From UBA2386 sp046306335 (lineage in GTDB: Bacteria; Planctomycetota; UBA1135; UBA2386), in the NCBI GenBank assembly GCA_046306335.1, contig JBKDXM010000048.1, positions 1 to 64,000 on the forward strand: a stretch of DNA of 64,000 nucleotides, written 5' to 3'. Below are positions 44,501-51,764 of this stretch, piece after piece. Position 1 is the stretch's first letter. The number at the start of each line of letters is the position of its first letter. The notes under the pieces were generated by a model. The model did not search any database. It was not told where the DNA came from and saw only the letters and a program-made list of their open reading frames with translations. A program made the translations under genes and the position numbers.

Positions 44501-44737
44501 GACCGGCTTGCGGCAGCTGGTCAGACCGGCGAGCGCGACCGAGGCGGCGACGGCGCCGAGGAAGCCGCGGCGCGAGACGTCGTCAGGGGCCTCGGTGATG
44601 CCCTCGGGGAACTCGCGCGCGAGCGTCGCCTGGAACTCCGGCGAGTTCTCCAGCTGGCCGAGGCTGCGCCAGTAGGTCGGTTCCGTCGTCTGGGTAGCGT
44701 TCATGGGCGACACGGTCGGAAGCGGGAGGGTGCTCAT
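41531..44737 (-). CDS. actB: Alternative complex III iron-sulfur subunit ActB
   Basis: 1068 residues. The start chosen is ATG 44737, which overlaps the actA stop (ATGA); ATG 44704, 11 codons later, is possible. A Tat signal (DVSRRGFLGAVAASVALAGL) precedes a molybdopterin-oxidoreductase-like domain that in ActB lacks the cofactor. The C-terminal domain has the cluster motifs CTGCSACMVAC, CMQCENAPCESVCP, CIGTRYCSNNCP, CTYC and CAQACP, for three 4Fe-4S and one 3Fe-4S cluster. It takes electrons from quinol at ActC and passes them to the cytochromes. A His-rich insertion (SHAHDAHDDHGHGHAHA) follows the first 160 residues. Confidence 0.96.
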   Translation of the reverse strand: MSTLPLPTVSPMNATQTTEPTYWRSLGQLENSPEFQATLAREFPEGITEAPDDVSRRGFLGAVAASVALAGLTSCRKPVTKILPFNKRPGGYTPGVPHFYATTLFRGGRGIGVLVKSNDGRPTKIEGNPAHPSSLGGSDLQLQAELIQLYDVGRSRKARGPMSHAHDAHDDHGHGHAHAEPDIWAEFDKWTQGDEYKGLVNAQGEGLHVLLAPTSSPSLLATIARMKSGSFPKAKFHFWNALHQDNELDGAQLAFGKPLATQHDFSKADVVLSLDSDFLGVDGNNLRSARQWAEGRRAPAKGKKLSRLYVAESMYSTTGTAADHRFRVKAGDVAAIAAALAKELGVGGELAAAVAGADAGAFEKNGQKWLPVVAKDLKAQNGRALVVCGPRQPAAVHALVHAINGALGAVGQTVTYTATPAGLDQKCLPSIQELAAAIGQGACKLLVCIGANPVYDAPADLGFGELLKTRKPKTTIHVGSHEDETAQLCDWHFPIAHDLESWGDACAHDGTVSLQQPLIAPLHGGASALEFLALINQEGNPADLVAARDTTYGYAIVKQHWQDKTGAADFEANWWPKALHEGVVAGSAFAAEATTLNAAGIAAAVAALPKSNGMEVVLRACAKMGDGRYANNSWMQEIPEPVTKLCWDNAACLSMATAQKLGVENGDMLTVTATVKGAPATLQIPAWIVPGHADDSVTINLGWGRKLPESCKVAKETGFNAYVLRNGGAWILGGAQVGRGQGRYDLVTTQEQGTMAGRAIVREASAATNEAEPRWAQKMSPLDKAAALQGKVEKDLNKSLWTERYDPSRKDPEVMKSPYQWGMVIDLNACTGCSACMVACVAENNVPMVGKIQVRRNREMFWIRTDRYFGSKATDKLNAAEDPQVAHMPVPCMQCENAPCESVCPVAATVHSPDGLNDMVYNRCIGTRYCSNNCPYKVRRYNYLDYIGNVPDTKRMAFNPDVTVRSRGVMEKCTYCVQRINGARIQAKLTNKKVGEGKDDVQLTTACAQACPTQAITFGNLLDLNSGVAKLAKLDLNYGLLSELNTKPRTTYLGRVRNPNPELLEAKA

Positions 44738-45411
44738 CGATGGCACGCCGAGCAGTGGGTCGGGGGGTTGAGGACCGGGGCGTTGTCGCCCTGCCATTCG
44801 AGGAGCTTCTTGGCGGCGGCGACGCTGTCGGCGGTCGGCTGCCAGTCCATCTGCGTCGTCGACACGCCGGCGGGCCGGATGTGCGGCGTCGGGTCGCGGT
44901 GGCACTCGAGGCACCAGCCCATGCTGAGCGGCTCGACCTGGCGGACGATCTCCATCTGGTCGACGCGGCCGTGGCAGCTCGTGCAGCCGACGTTCGCGCG
45001 CGCGTGCACGGCGTGGTTGAAGTAGGCGTACTGCGGCAGCAGGTGGACCTTCACCCACTCGACCGGCTTGTTGTCACCCTTGCCGTCGCCGTAGGCCTCG
45101 CGCAGCGGCGCCAGCGCCAGGCTGTCCTTCTTGACGTTGGTGTGGCAGCCCATGCACGTGTCGGCGTCCGGCACGGTGGCGTGCGGGCCGTTCTCGACCA
45201 TGCGGTGGCAGTACCGGCAGTCCATGCCGAGCGCGCCCGCGTGCAGCTTGTGGCTGTAGTCGATCGGCTGGAAGGGCTGGTAGCCGACGTCCGTGTGCTT
45301 CGGCGAGAACCAGTAGGTGACGACGAAGACCACGAACAGACCGGTCGCCGCCGCGCCGAGAGCCAGGAAGGCGGGCAGCTTGTTGGTCCACTTGGGGAAC
45401 AGGACGGTCAA
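44734..45411 (-). CDS. actA: Alternative complex III pentaheme cytochrome ActA
   Basis: 225 residues if the TTG at 45411 is used. It has GGAGG 9 bases upstream and gives MTVLFPKWTNKLP, the usual ActA N-terminus; an ATG at 45480 would add 23 residues of Pro/Ser-rich leader. One N-terminal membrane helix (FLALGAAATGLFVVFVVTYW) anchors five CxxCH sites: CRYCH, CMGCH, CTSCH, CLECH and CSACH. ActA is the pentaheme cytochrome that wires the Fe-S subunit to ActE. First gene of the twelve-gene respiratory operon on the minus strand. Confidence 0.94.
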   Translation of the reverse strand: MTVLFPKWTNKLPAFLALGAAATGLFVVFVVTYWFSPKHTDVGYQPFQPIDYSHKLHAGALGMDCRYCHRMVENGPHATVPDADTCMGCHTNVKKDSLALAPLREAYGDGKGDNKPVEWVKVHLLPQYAYFNHAVHARANVGCTSCHGRVDQMEIVRQVEPLSMGWCLECHRDPTPHIRPAGVSTTQMDWQPTADSVAAAKKLLEWQGDNAPVLNPPTHCSACHR

Positions 45412-45578
45412 GTTGGATCCCCTCCGAGATGGGGGCTGGGGGGTTGCAGACGCGGAAACAGTCGGCGGCGCCGAGCGCACGAGGGGCCGCCCAGCACTCG
45501 GTCCCCGTCCGCCATAAACCGGTTGGCGGCGCGGGTGCGCGAGCGCGGGGCACGTGCGTCGGCCCAGAAAGGGCGACC

Positions 45579-45607
45579 CATCTAAAAGACCAACCCACCA
45601 TGGTCAA
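45579..45607 (-). promoter_or_regulatory. Candidate promoter of the act-cox operon
   Basis: On the minus strand, TTGACC (45602-45607) is followed by 17 bases and TAGATG (45579-45584). The -35 is 5 of 6 to consensus, the -10 only 3 of 6. It sits in an A/T-richer part of the 288-base gap upstream of actA, about 170 bases before the start. This is the most sigma-70-like sequence in the gap. Confidence 0.35.
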
Positions 45608-45699
45608 TTTCAGACTTGTGAGAAACCGCCTAGGACCTGTGGGAAGTTGCCGGCCGACCGCCCCGCTCCCCCGCCGTTCCCCCACCGCCTCCTCGCCGT

Positions 45700-46851
45700 T
45701 CACCAGCCCGTCTGCCCTCGCACGAACGCCGTGATCGCCGGCAGCGCGAGGCGCTGCGCCAGGGGGTTGGGGTGGGGGTCCGCCGGCGTCACCCACAGGT
45801 CTTCCGCCGCCGTGGCCTGCAGGCTCGGCAGGACATCCAGGAAGGGGATGCCAGCCTGCTGGCAGTCGGCCGCGACCAGCGCGTGCAGCTTGGCGAAAGG
45901 GTAGAAGCGCCCGGGCCCAAGCCCCTGGAGGAAGGGCCACAGCACGACCATCAGCGGCACCTTGCGGGCGTCGCACCAAGCCTTGGTCTCGCGTAGTGAC
46001 TTCTGCGGAACCCCTTGCGACCACATGGCTTCGAACGGTTTGTCTGAGGGATCGTAGAGCCCTGCCGCAGTGCCCTCCGCCGCCGGCAGCGCCAGTAGGT
46101 AGCCGACCCAGTCGAAGGTGGGATCGAGGTCGAGCGGCGCGCGGCGGACGGCACCGCGCAGCAGGTCCAGCAAGCGGATTCCGCTCGGCCGAATCGGCAT
46201 GCCCAGGTTCAAGCCGCTGCTGGGGATCAGGTCGTTGAGGCACAGCGTCACGACGACGGCGTCGGGCTCGAAGGCGTGGAAGCGGTTCTTCAGCCCGTAC
46301 CAGTACTCGTCGACGCAGACCGTGCCGGCAGCGCCGCAGTTGATCGTGCGCACGTCGGCGCCGTCACGCCGGAGTTCGTCTTCGAGCAGGCGCACCCAGT
46401 TCTGCTCGGCGGGTATGCCCCAACCGAACGTGAACGAGTCGCCGAGGCAGAGCAGCCGGCGCTGGCCGGCCGGCTTGTGTTCGTCGAGGTCGGCGCGGTC
46501 GCGCAGGCCGAAGCGATTGTTCTCGACCGCGACGCGCCCCATGGCGTCGAGCCAGTCGCGCCGCAGCACGTCCTGGTCGGTGTAGCGCAGGAAGTACCGC
46601 TGGTTCGGTGCGATCATTAAGCGCGGCCGCGGCGCCTCCCATGGCACGGGCACGATGCGGCCTTCGCCGACGGCGGTCTCGCGGTCGATCGGCGTGCGGT
46701 CGGGCAGTTCGTACGACAACTCGCCGAGCGGACGCGACGGCGGCAGCAGTCGCAGGACGAACTCCGCGGCCGCGAGCGCAGCCAGCGTCGTTGCCATCGC
46801 CACCGCGGCGGCTGCCAGTCGGCGTCGGCGGCGAGGTGGTCGGTCGGCCAT
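45700..46851 (-). CDS. Membrane-anchored SGNH/GDSL-type hydrolase
   Basis: 383 residues. An Arg-rich start and one helix (LAAAAVAMATTLAALAAAEF) anchor it in the membrane. The catalytic GDSF block (137-140, CLGDSFTFGWG), the oxyanion Asn in LCLNDLIP and the DPHPN Asp-His near residue 359 are present, giving an SGNH esterase fold of the type used to remove or transfer acetyl groups on cell-surface sugars. It is divergent from the carbamoyltransferase gene, with 91 bases between starts, and the two families are often neighbours in polysaccharide or surface loci. Substrate unknown. Confidence 0.85.
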   Translation of the reverse strand: MADRPPRRRRRLAAAAVAMATTLAALAAAEFVLRLLPPSRPLGELSYELPDRTPIDRETAVGEGRIVPVPWEAPRPRLMIAPNQRYFLRYTDQDVLRRDWLDAMGRVAVENNRFGLRDRADLDEHKPAGQRRLLCLGDSFTFGWGIPAEQNWVRLLEDELRRDGADVRTINCGAAGTVCVDEYWYGLKNRFHAFEPDAVVVTLCLNDLIPSSGLNLGMPIRPSGIRLLDLLRGAVRRAPLDLDPTFDWVGYLLALPAAEGTAAGLYDPSDKPFEAMWSQGVPQKSLRETKAWCDARKVPLMVVLWPFLQGLGPGRFYPFAKLHALVAADCQQAGIPFLDVLPSLQATAAEDLWVTPADPHPNPLAQRLALPAITAFVRGQTGW

Positions 46852-46942
46852 GCGGGAACCTTACTTCGCGGCGTTCGAAGCCATGTAGACTGCTGCGCCG
46901 CCAGTTGCGCGCCGCACCGTCGCGCGCTGGCTGCCGTCTGGC

Positions 46943-48775
46943 ATGGCGACCCACATCCTAGGCATCTCCGCCTTCTACCACGACTCCGCCGCGGCGCTGT
47001 TGCGTGACGGCGAAATCGTGGCGGCGGCGCAGGAAGAGCGCTTCACGCGCAAGAAGCACGACCCGGGCTTCCCGGCGCGCGCGGTCGAGTTCGCGCTGCA
47101 GCAGGCGGGCATCACCGCCGCCGACCTCGACTTCGTCGCCTTCTACGACAAGCCGATCCTGAAGTTCCACCGGCTGCTGGAGACGTACTTGGCGTTCGCG
47201 CCGGCGGGGCTGGCGTCGTTCCGGCGCATGCTGCCGGTGTGGCTCGGCGACAAGCTGCACATGCGCGGCATGCTGACCAGGAACCTCGGCTGCAAGCCGA
47301 AGAACCGCTACGTCTTCCCCGAGCACCATGAGAGCCACGCCGCGAGCGCGTTCTACCCGTCGCCGTTCGAGGACGCCGCGGTGCTGACGATGGACGGCGT
47401 CGGCGAGTGGGCGACGACGTCGCTCGGCGTCGGCGAAGGCAACAAGCTGCGGCTGCTGCAGGAGATCCGCTTCCCGCACTCGCTGGGCCTGCTGTACAGC
47501 GCCTTCACCTACTACTGCGGCTTCAAGGTCAACAGCGGCGAGTACAAGCTGATGGGGCTCGCGCCCTACGGCGAGCCGCGCTTCGAGAAGCAGATCCGCG
47601 AGCACCTGATCGACGTCCGCGACGACGGCAGCTACCGGCTCGACCTGACGTACTTCAACTACTGCCAGGGGCTCACGATGACGAGCCCGCGGTTCCACGC
47701 GCTGTTCGGCATGCCGCCGCGCCCGTCGGAGTCGCAGCTGGAGCAGGTCCACATGGACCTCGCCGCGTCGATCCAGAAGGTCACCGAGGACGTCATGCTG
47801 AAGACGGCGCGGCACGCGCGCAAGGTCACCGGCAAGAAGCATCTCTGCCTCGCCGGCGGCGTCGCGCTCAACTGCGTCGGCAACGGCGTGATCCTGCGCG
47901 AGGGGCCGTTCGAGAAGATCTGGATCCAGCCGGCGGCCGGCGACGCCGGCGGCGCGCTCGGCGCCGCGCAGCTCGTGTGGCACAACCTGCTCGGCAAGCC
48001 GCGCACGGTGAAGCCGACCGACAGCCAGCGCGGCAGCCTGCTCGGCCCCAGGTACGAGTCGCGGGACATCAAGGCGTTCCTCGACGCGCAGGGCGTCGTC
48101 TACGAGGAACACGCGACCGAGGACGCGCTCGCCGACCGCGTCGCGCAGCTGATCGAGCAGGAGAACGTGATCGGCTGGTTCCAGGGTCCGATGGAGTTCG
48201 GCCCGCGCGCGCTCGGCTCGCGCAGCATCATCGGCGACGCCCGCTCGCCCAGGATGCAGAGCGTGATGAACCTGAAGATCAAGTTCCGCGAGTCGTTCCG
48301 GCCGTTCGCGCCGATCGTGCTGCGCGAGCGCGCCAGCGAGTACTTCGACATCGCGCCGCAGCACGACAGCCCGTACATGCTGATCGTCGCGCCGGTGCGC
48401 GCGGAGAAGCGCAAGCCGGTCGAGGCCGGCGCCATCGGGCTCGACAAGCTCAAGCAGCTGCGCTCGGTGGTGCCCGCCGTCACGCACGTCGACTTCTCGG
48501 CCCGCCTGCAGACCGTCGACGGCGAGCGCAACCCGCGCCTCGCCCGGCTGATGCGCCGCTTCGAGGAGCGCACCGGCTGCCCGGTGCTGATCAACACCAG
48601 CTTCAACGTCCGCGGCGAGCCGATCGTCTGCACGCCGCAGGACGCGCTGCGCTGTTGCCTCGGCACCGAGATGGACGTGCTCGTGCTGGAGAACTTCGTC
48701 GTCCGCCGCGCCGAGCAGAAGAACCTGCCGGTCATCGACCGCGACAAGTACCTCGCGTCGTTCCAGCTGGACTGA
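46943..48775 (+). CDS. Carbamoyltransferase (NodU/CmcH/TobZ family)
   Basis: 610 residues. The N-terminal actin-like fold begins HILGISAFYHDSAAALLRDG with QEERFTRKKHD, and HHESHAASAFY holds the family's metal and carbamoyl-adenylate residues; VLTMDGVGEW and SGEYKLMGLAPYG follow. The C-terminal YrdC-like part has GPMEFGPRALGSRSI and NTSFNVRGEPIV. These enzymes transfer a carbamoyl group from carbamoyl phosphate via a carbamoyl-AMP intermediate to a sugar hydroxyl or similar acceptor. The next two genes (SxtJ and DUF5989) form the standard partner set seen in many bacteria, so a surface or secreted sugar target is likely. Confidence 0.95.
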   Translation: MATHILGISAFYHDSAAALLRDGEIVAAAQEERFTRKKHDPGFPARAVEFALQQAGITAADLDFVAFYDKPILKFHRLLETYLAFAPAGLASFRRMLPVWLGDKLHMRGMLTRNLGCKPKNRYVFPEHHESHAASAFYPSPFEDAAVLTMDGVGEWATTSLGVGEGNKLRLLQEIRFPHSLGLLYSAFTYYCGFKVNSGEYKLMGLAPYGEPRFEKQIREHLIDVRDDGSYRLDLTYFNYCQGLTMTSPRFHALFGMPPRPSESQLEQVHMDLAASIQKVTEDVMLKTARHARKVTGKKHLCLAGGVALNCVGNGVILREGPFEKIWIQPAAGDAGGALGAAQLVWHNLLGKPRTVKPTDSQRGSLLGPRYESRDIKAFLDAQGVVYEEHATEDALADRVAQLIEQENVIGWFQGPMEFGPRALGSRSIIGDARSPRMQSVMNLKIKFRESFRPFAPIVLRERASEYFDIAPQHDSPYMLIVAPVRAEKRKPVEAGAIGLDKLKQLRSVVPAVTHVDFSARLQTVDGERNPRLARLMRRFEERTGCPVLINTSFNVRGEPIVCTPQDALRCCLGTEMDVLVLENFVVRRAEQKNLPVIDRDKYLASFQLD

Positions 48776-48780
48776 CCGCC

Positions 48781-49230
48781 ATGATCAAGCTCGATCTGCA
48801 TCCGACGCCGCGCGTGCTGCAGCAGTTCGCCTTCCTGGCCCTGCCCGGCCTCGCGCTCCTCGCGTGGCTCGCGCTGCGTCTCCTGGGCGCGTTCGGCGCG
48901 ATCGCTGCGCCGGCGTCGCCGTGGACCCACCCGGCCGTGCTCGCCGCGGCCGGCGTCGGGGCGCTGCAACTGGCGCTGTACTTCGCCGGTCGCCGCGAAC
49001 CGAGCCGCTGGGTCTACGTCGGTCTCATGCTCGTCGCGTATCCGATCGGCCTCGTCGTCTCGACCGTGCTGATCGCCGTCATCTTCTACGCGTTGATCAC
49101 GCCGATCGGCCTCGTGTTCCGCGCCATCGGCCGCGACGTGATGGGCCGCCGACCCGACCGATCCCTGCCCACCTACTGGCACGATCGCGGCGCGCCGCGG
49201 CCGGCCGCCAGCTACTTCAAGCTCTACTGA
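48781..49230 (+). CDS. SxtJ-family membrane protein
   Basis: 149 residues, 5 bases after the carbamoyltransferase stop. Four hydrophobic helices (FAFLALPGLALLAWLALRLL, AVLAAAGVGALQLALYF, WVYVGLMLVAYPIGLVVSTV, LIAVIFYALITPIGLVFRAI) and the C-terminal ending RSLPTYWHDRG ... YFKLY, which is the SxtJ signature. Named after the saxitoxin cluster gene, but widespread next to carbamoyltransferases. Its role is unknown; it may anchor or supply the carbamoyltransferase at the membrane. Confidence 0.85.
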   Translation: MIKLDLHPTPRVLQQFAFLALPGLALLAWLALRLLGAFGAIAAPASPWTHPAVLAAAGVGALQLALYFAGRREPSRWVYVGLMLVAYPIGLVVSTVLIAVIFYALITPIGLVFRAIGRDVMGRRPDRSLPTYWHDRGAPRPAASYFKLY

Positions 49231-49235
49231 CACCG

Positions 49236-49445
49236 ATGAACGCTTCCGACGACAAGTCCTCGCAGGAGGAGTTCCTGCAAGCCGCCAAGGGCAAGGAGCG
49301 CGGCCTCGTCGCCGAGTTCGTCGCCTTCATGGCGGAGAACAAGCTCTGGTGGATGACGCCGATCCTGGTCGTGTTCGGCCTCGTCGGCGTGCTGCTGCTG
49401 CTCGCCGCCACCGGCTTCGCGCCGTTCATCTACACGATGTGGTGA
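49236..49445 (+). CDS. DUF5989 family small membrane protein
   Basis: 69 residues, 5 bases after sxtJ. A charged N-terminal 30 residues precede FVAFMAENKLWWMTPILVVF and one to two membrane helices ending FAPFIYTMW, the DUF5989 signature. It always travels with carbamoyltransferase and SxtJ; no function is known. Confidence 0.85.
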   Translation: MNASDDKSSQEEFLQAAKGKERGLVAEFVAFMAENKLWWMTPILVVFGLVGVLLLLAATGFAPFIYTMW

Positions 49446-49454
49446 GCGCGCCGC

Positions 49455-49480
49455 GCCTGCCGCTGCCCGCGGCGGCAGGC
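49455..49480. terminator. Hairpin after the carbamoyltransferase cluster
   Basis: GCCTGCCGC (49455-49463) pairs with GCGGCAGGC (49472-49480) around an 8-base loop. It starts 10 bases after the DUF5989 stop. Perfect 9-bp stem, no T-tract. Likely end of the carbamoyltransferase-SxtJ-DUF5989 transcript. Confidence 0.5.
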
Positions 49481-49633
49481 CCAGCGAGCGCCGCCTTCGG
49501 TCCGTGACGACGCGGCGGCGCGGTCGCGACCGTGCCGCCGCGTCCCAGAACGGGCCGGACGCGGATCGCGACCGCACCCGGGCCGGCACCCGGGACCGAT
49601 AGCCCCGTCGCCACACACACGACGGAGGACCGC

Positions 49634-50494
49634 ATGCGGGATCACGGGCTGGACATCTATCTGTCCGAAATCAACGAAGTGCCGCTGTTGACGGCGAAGC
49701 AGGAGATCGAGCTCGCCAAGCGCATCCAGCGCGGCGACATGGAGGCGCGCGAGCACATGATCCGGGCCAACCTGCGCCTGGTCGTCTCGATCGCCAAGAA
49801 CTACGTCAACCGCGGCCTCGCCTTCATGGACCTGATCGAGGAGGGCAACATCGGCCTCGTGCGCGCGGTCGAGAAGTTCGACCCGGCCGCGGGCTGCCGC
49901 TTCTCGACGTACGCGACGTGGTGGATCAAGCAGGGCATCCGCCGCGCGCTCGTCAACACGGTGAAGACCGTGCGGGTGCCCAGCTACATGGCGGAACTGG
50001 TGTCGCGCTGGAAGGCGACGGCGATGGAGCTGGGCTACAAGCTCGGCCGGCCCGCGCGCACGTCGGAGATCGCCGAGCTGCTCGGCATCCCCGAGGAGAA
50101 CTGGGACGTGGTGCGCGAGACCGTCGAGGCGACCTCGCAGCCGGTGTTCTCGATGAGCGACGACCAGAACGCCGGCTTCGCCGAGTCGATCGAGGACACG
50201 CGCCAGCCGGGCCCCGAGCAGCAGGCGCTGTCGGCGATGGAGATCCAGCGGTTGCGCGAGCTGCTCGAAGGCCTCGACAGCCGCGAGAGCCGCATCCTCA
50301 AGCTGCGGTTCGGCATCGGCGACGAGGAACCGATGACGCTGAAGGCGATCGGCAAGCGCTTCGGCCTGACGCGCGAGCGCGTCCGCCAGATGGAGCAGCA
50401 GGCGCTCGCCCGCCTCGGCGCCATCATGTCGCACGAATTCGGCGAGAACGCGGCCGTCGCGCCCGCGCGTCGCCGCTCTGCCTCCGGGACGTGA
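49634..50494 (+). CDS. Primary-like sigma-70 factor (RpoD/RpoS group)
   Basis: 286 residues from ATG 49634 with GGAGG five bases before it. It holds region 1.2 (DIYLSEINEVPLLTAKQEIELAKRI), region 2 (NLRLVVSIAKNYVNRGLAFMDLIEEG, RFSTYATWWIKQGIRRAL), region 3 and region 4 (LKAIGKRFGLTRERVRQMEQQAL). Region 1.1 is absent and there is no acidic N-terminal extension, so it is either a short SigA-like housekeeping factor or a group 2 factor. It would read TTGACA/TATAAT-like promoters. It stands alone with hemW following 31 bases later. Confidence 0.9.
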   Translation: MRDHGLDIYLSEINEVPLLTAKQEIELAKRIQRGDMEAREHMIRANLRLVVSIAKNYVNRGLAFMDLIEEGNIGLVRAVEKFDPAAGCRFSTYATWWIKQGIRRALVNTVKTVRVPSYMAELVSRWKATAMELGYKLGRPARTSEIAELLGIPEENWDVVRETVEATSQPVFSMSDDQNAGFAESIEDTRQPGPEQQALSAMEIQRLRELLEGLDSRESRILKLRFGIGDEEPMTLKAIGKRFGLTRERVRQMEQQALARLGAIMSHEFGENAAVAPARRRSASGT

Positions 50495-50525
50495 CGGGGC
50501 GCGTCGGCGGCCGTAGGTTGGTCGC

Positions 50526-51719
50526 GTGCACGCGACGACGCAGCATCCATCCGGCGCCGGCGCGTCCTTGTACGTGCACGTGCCGTTCTGCGTGGTGAAG
50601 TGCGGCTACTGCGACTTCAACTCGTACGTCGTCGCCGACCGGACCGTGCACGACGTCTTCCTCGACGCGCTCGACGCCGAGCTCGCCGCCACCTGGCGCG
50701 GCGGCGCGCCGACGTCGGTCTTCGTCGGCGGCGGGACCCCCACGTTGCTCGATCCGCCGCGCTTCCGGCGCCTGTTCGAGATCCTCGCCCGCCGCGTGCC
50801 GCTGCGCGACGACTGCGAGTTCACCGTCGAGGCCAATCCGGAGAGCGTGACCCCGGAGAAGGCGGCGATCGCGCGCGCGGCGGGCGTCGGGCGCATGAGC
50901 ATGGGCGTGCAGACCTTCCACGCGCGCCATCTGCGGTTCCTCGACCGCGCGCACGCCGCCGACCGCGCCGAGCAGGCGTTCGCCGAACTGCGCGCCGCGG
51001 GCTTCGACAACCTGAGCGTCGACTTGATGTTCGGCATTCCGGGCGAGACCTGCGACGAATGGTCCGCCGACCTGGAGCGCGCGCTCGCGCTGCGGCCCGA
51101 CCACCTGTCCTGCTACAACCTGACGTTCGAGCCGGGGACCAAGCTGCACCATGCGATGGAGCAGGGCCGCGTGCAGCCCAACGACGACGAAGTCGACCGC
51201 GCGATGTTCCTGCACACGCGCCAGCGCCTCGCCGACGCCGGCTTCGACGCCTACGAGATCAGCAACTTCGCGGGCGCAGGCGGGCCGTGCCGGCACAACG
51301 ACCACTACTGGCTGCAGGGCGACTACGTCGGCGTCGGGCCGGGCGCCGCGAGCCATCGCCAGGGCGTGCGATGGACCAACCTCAAGCCGGTCGAAGCCTG
51401 GGCGAAGGCGGCGCTCGCCGGCCTGCCCGCCGCCGGCAGCGCCGAGACGCTGCGGCCGCGGCAGCGTGCCGCCGAGGCGATCTGGCTCGGTCTGCGCCGC
51501 CGCGACGGCGTCGACGTGGCGGCCATCGGCGACCGGCTCGGGGTCGACGTCGAAGCCGCGTTCGGCGCGATCCGCGACCAGCAGGTTGCCGCTGGCGACG
51601 TGCTGCGCGCTGGCGGGCGGATCCGGCTGTCGCCGGACGGCGTGCTGTTCGCCGATCGTCTCAGCGGCGAATACCTCGCCGCAGGCCTTGGGGACGACGG
51701 CGACACCCGGTCGTCCTGA
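50526..51719 (+). CDS. hemW: HemW-type radical SAM protein
   Basis: 397 residues from a GTG at 50526. The radical-SAM motif CVVKCGYCDFNSY, CxxxCxxC, is at about residues 22-34, with GGGTPTLLD, MGVQTF, SVDLMFGIPGET and ISNFAGAGGPCRHNDHYW following. HemW is a heme chaperone that hands heme to respiratory proteins and was long misannotated as coproporphyrinogen III oxidase. The NSY motif favours HemW over HemN. A heme-delivery function fits the heme-rich operon 5 kb away. Confidence 0.93.
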   Translation: MHATTQHPSGAGASLYVHVPFCVVKCGYCDFNSYVVADRTVHDVFLDALDAELAATWRGGAPTSVFVGGGTPTLLDPPRFRRLFEILARRVPLRDDCEFTVEANPESVTPEKAAIARAAGVGRMSMGVQTFHARHLRFLDRAHAADRAEQAFAELRAAGFDNLSVDLMFGIPGETCDEWSADLERALALRPDHLSCYNLTFEPGTKLHHAMEQGRVQPNDDEVDRAMFLHTRQRLADAGFDAYEISNFAGAGGPCRHNDHYWLQGDYVGVGPGAASHRQGVRWTNLKPVEAWAKAALAGLPAAGSAETLRPRQRAAEAIWLGLRRRDGVDVAAIGDRLGVDVEAAFGAIRDQQVAAGDVLRAGGRIRLSPDGVLFADRLSGEYLAAGLGDDGDTRSS

Positions 51720-51721
51720 CG

Positions 51722-51743
51722 GCCAGCCCGCCACCGGGCTGGC
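51722..51743. terminator. Hairpin between convergent hemW and a secreted-protein gene
   Basis: GCCAGCCCG (51722-51730) and CGGGCTGGC (51735-51743) form a perfect 9-bp stem with a CCAC loop, starting 2 bases after the hemW stop and 22 bases before the opposing stop. It probably serves both genes; no T-tract. Confidence 0.55.
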
Positions 51744-51764
51744 GACCCGCGCGTCGGCTGCCGG

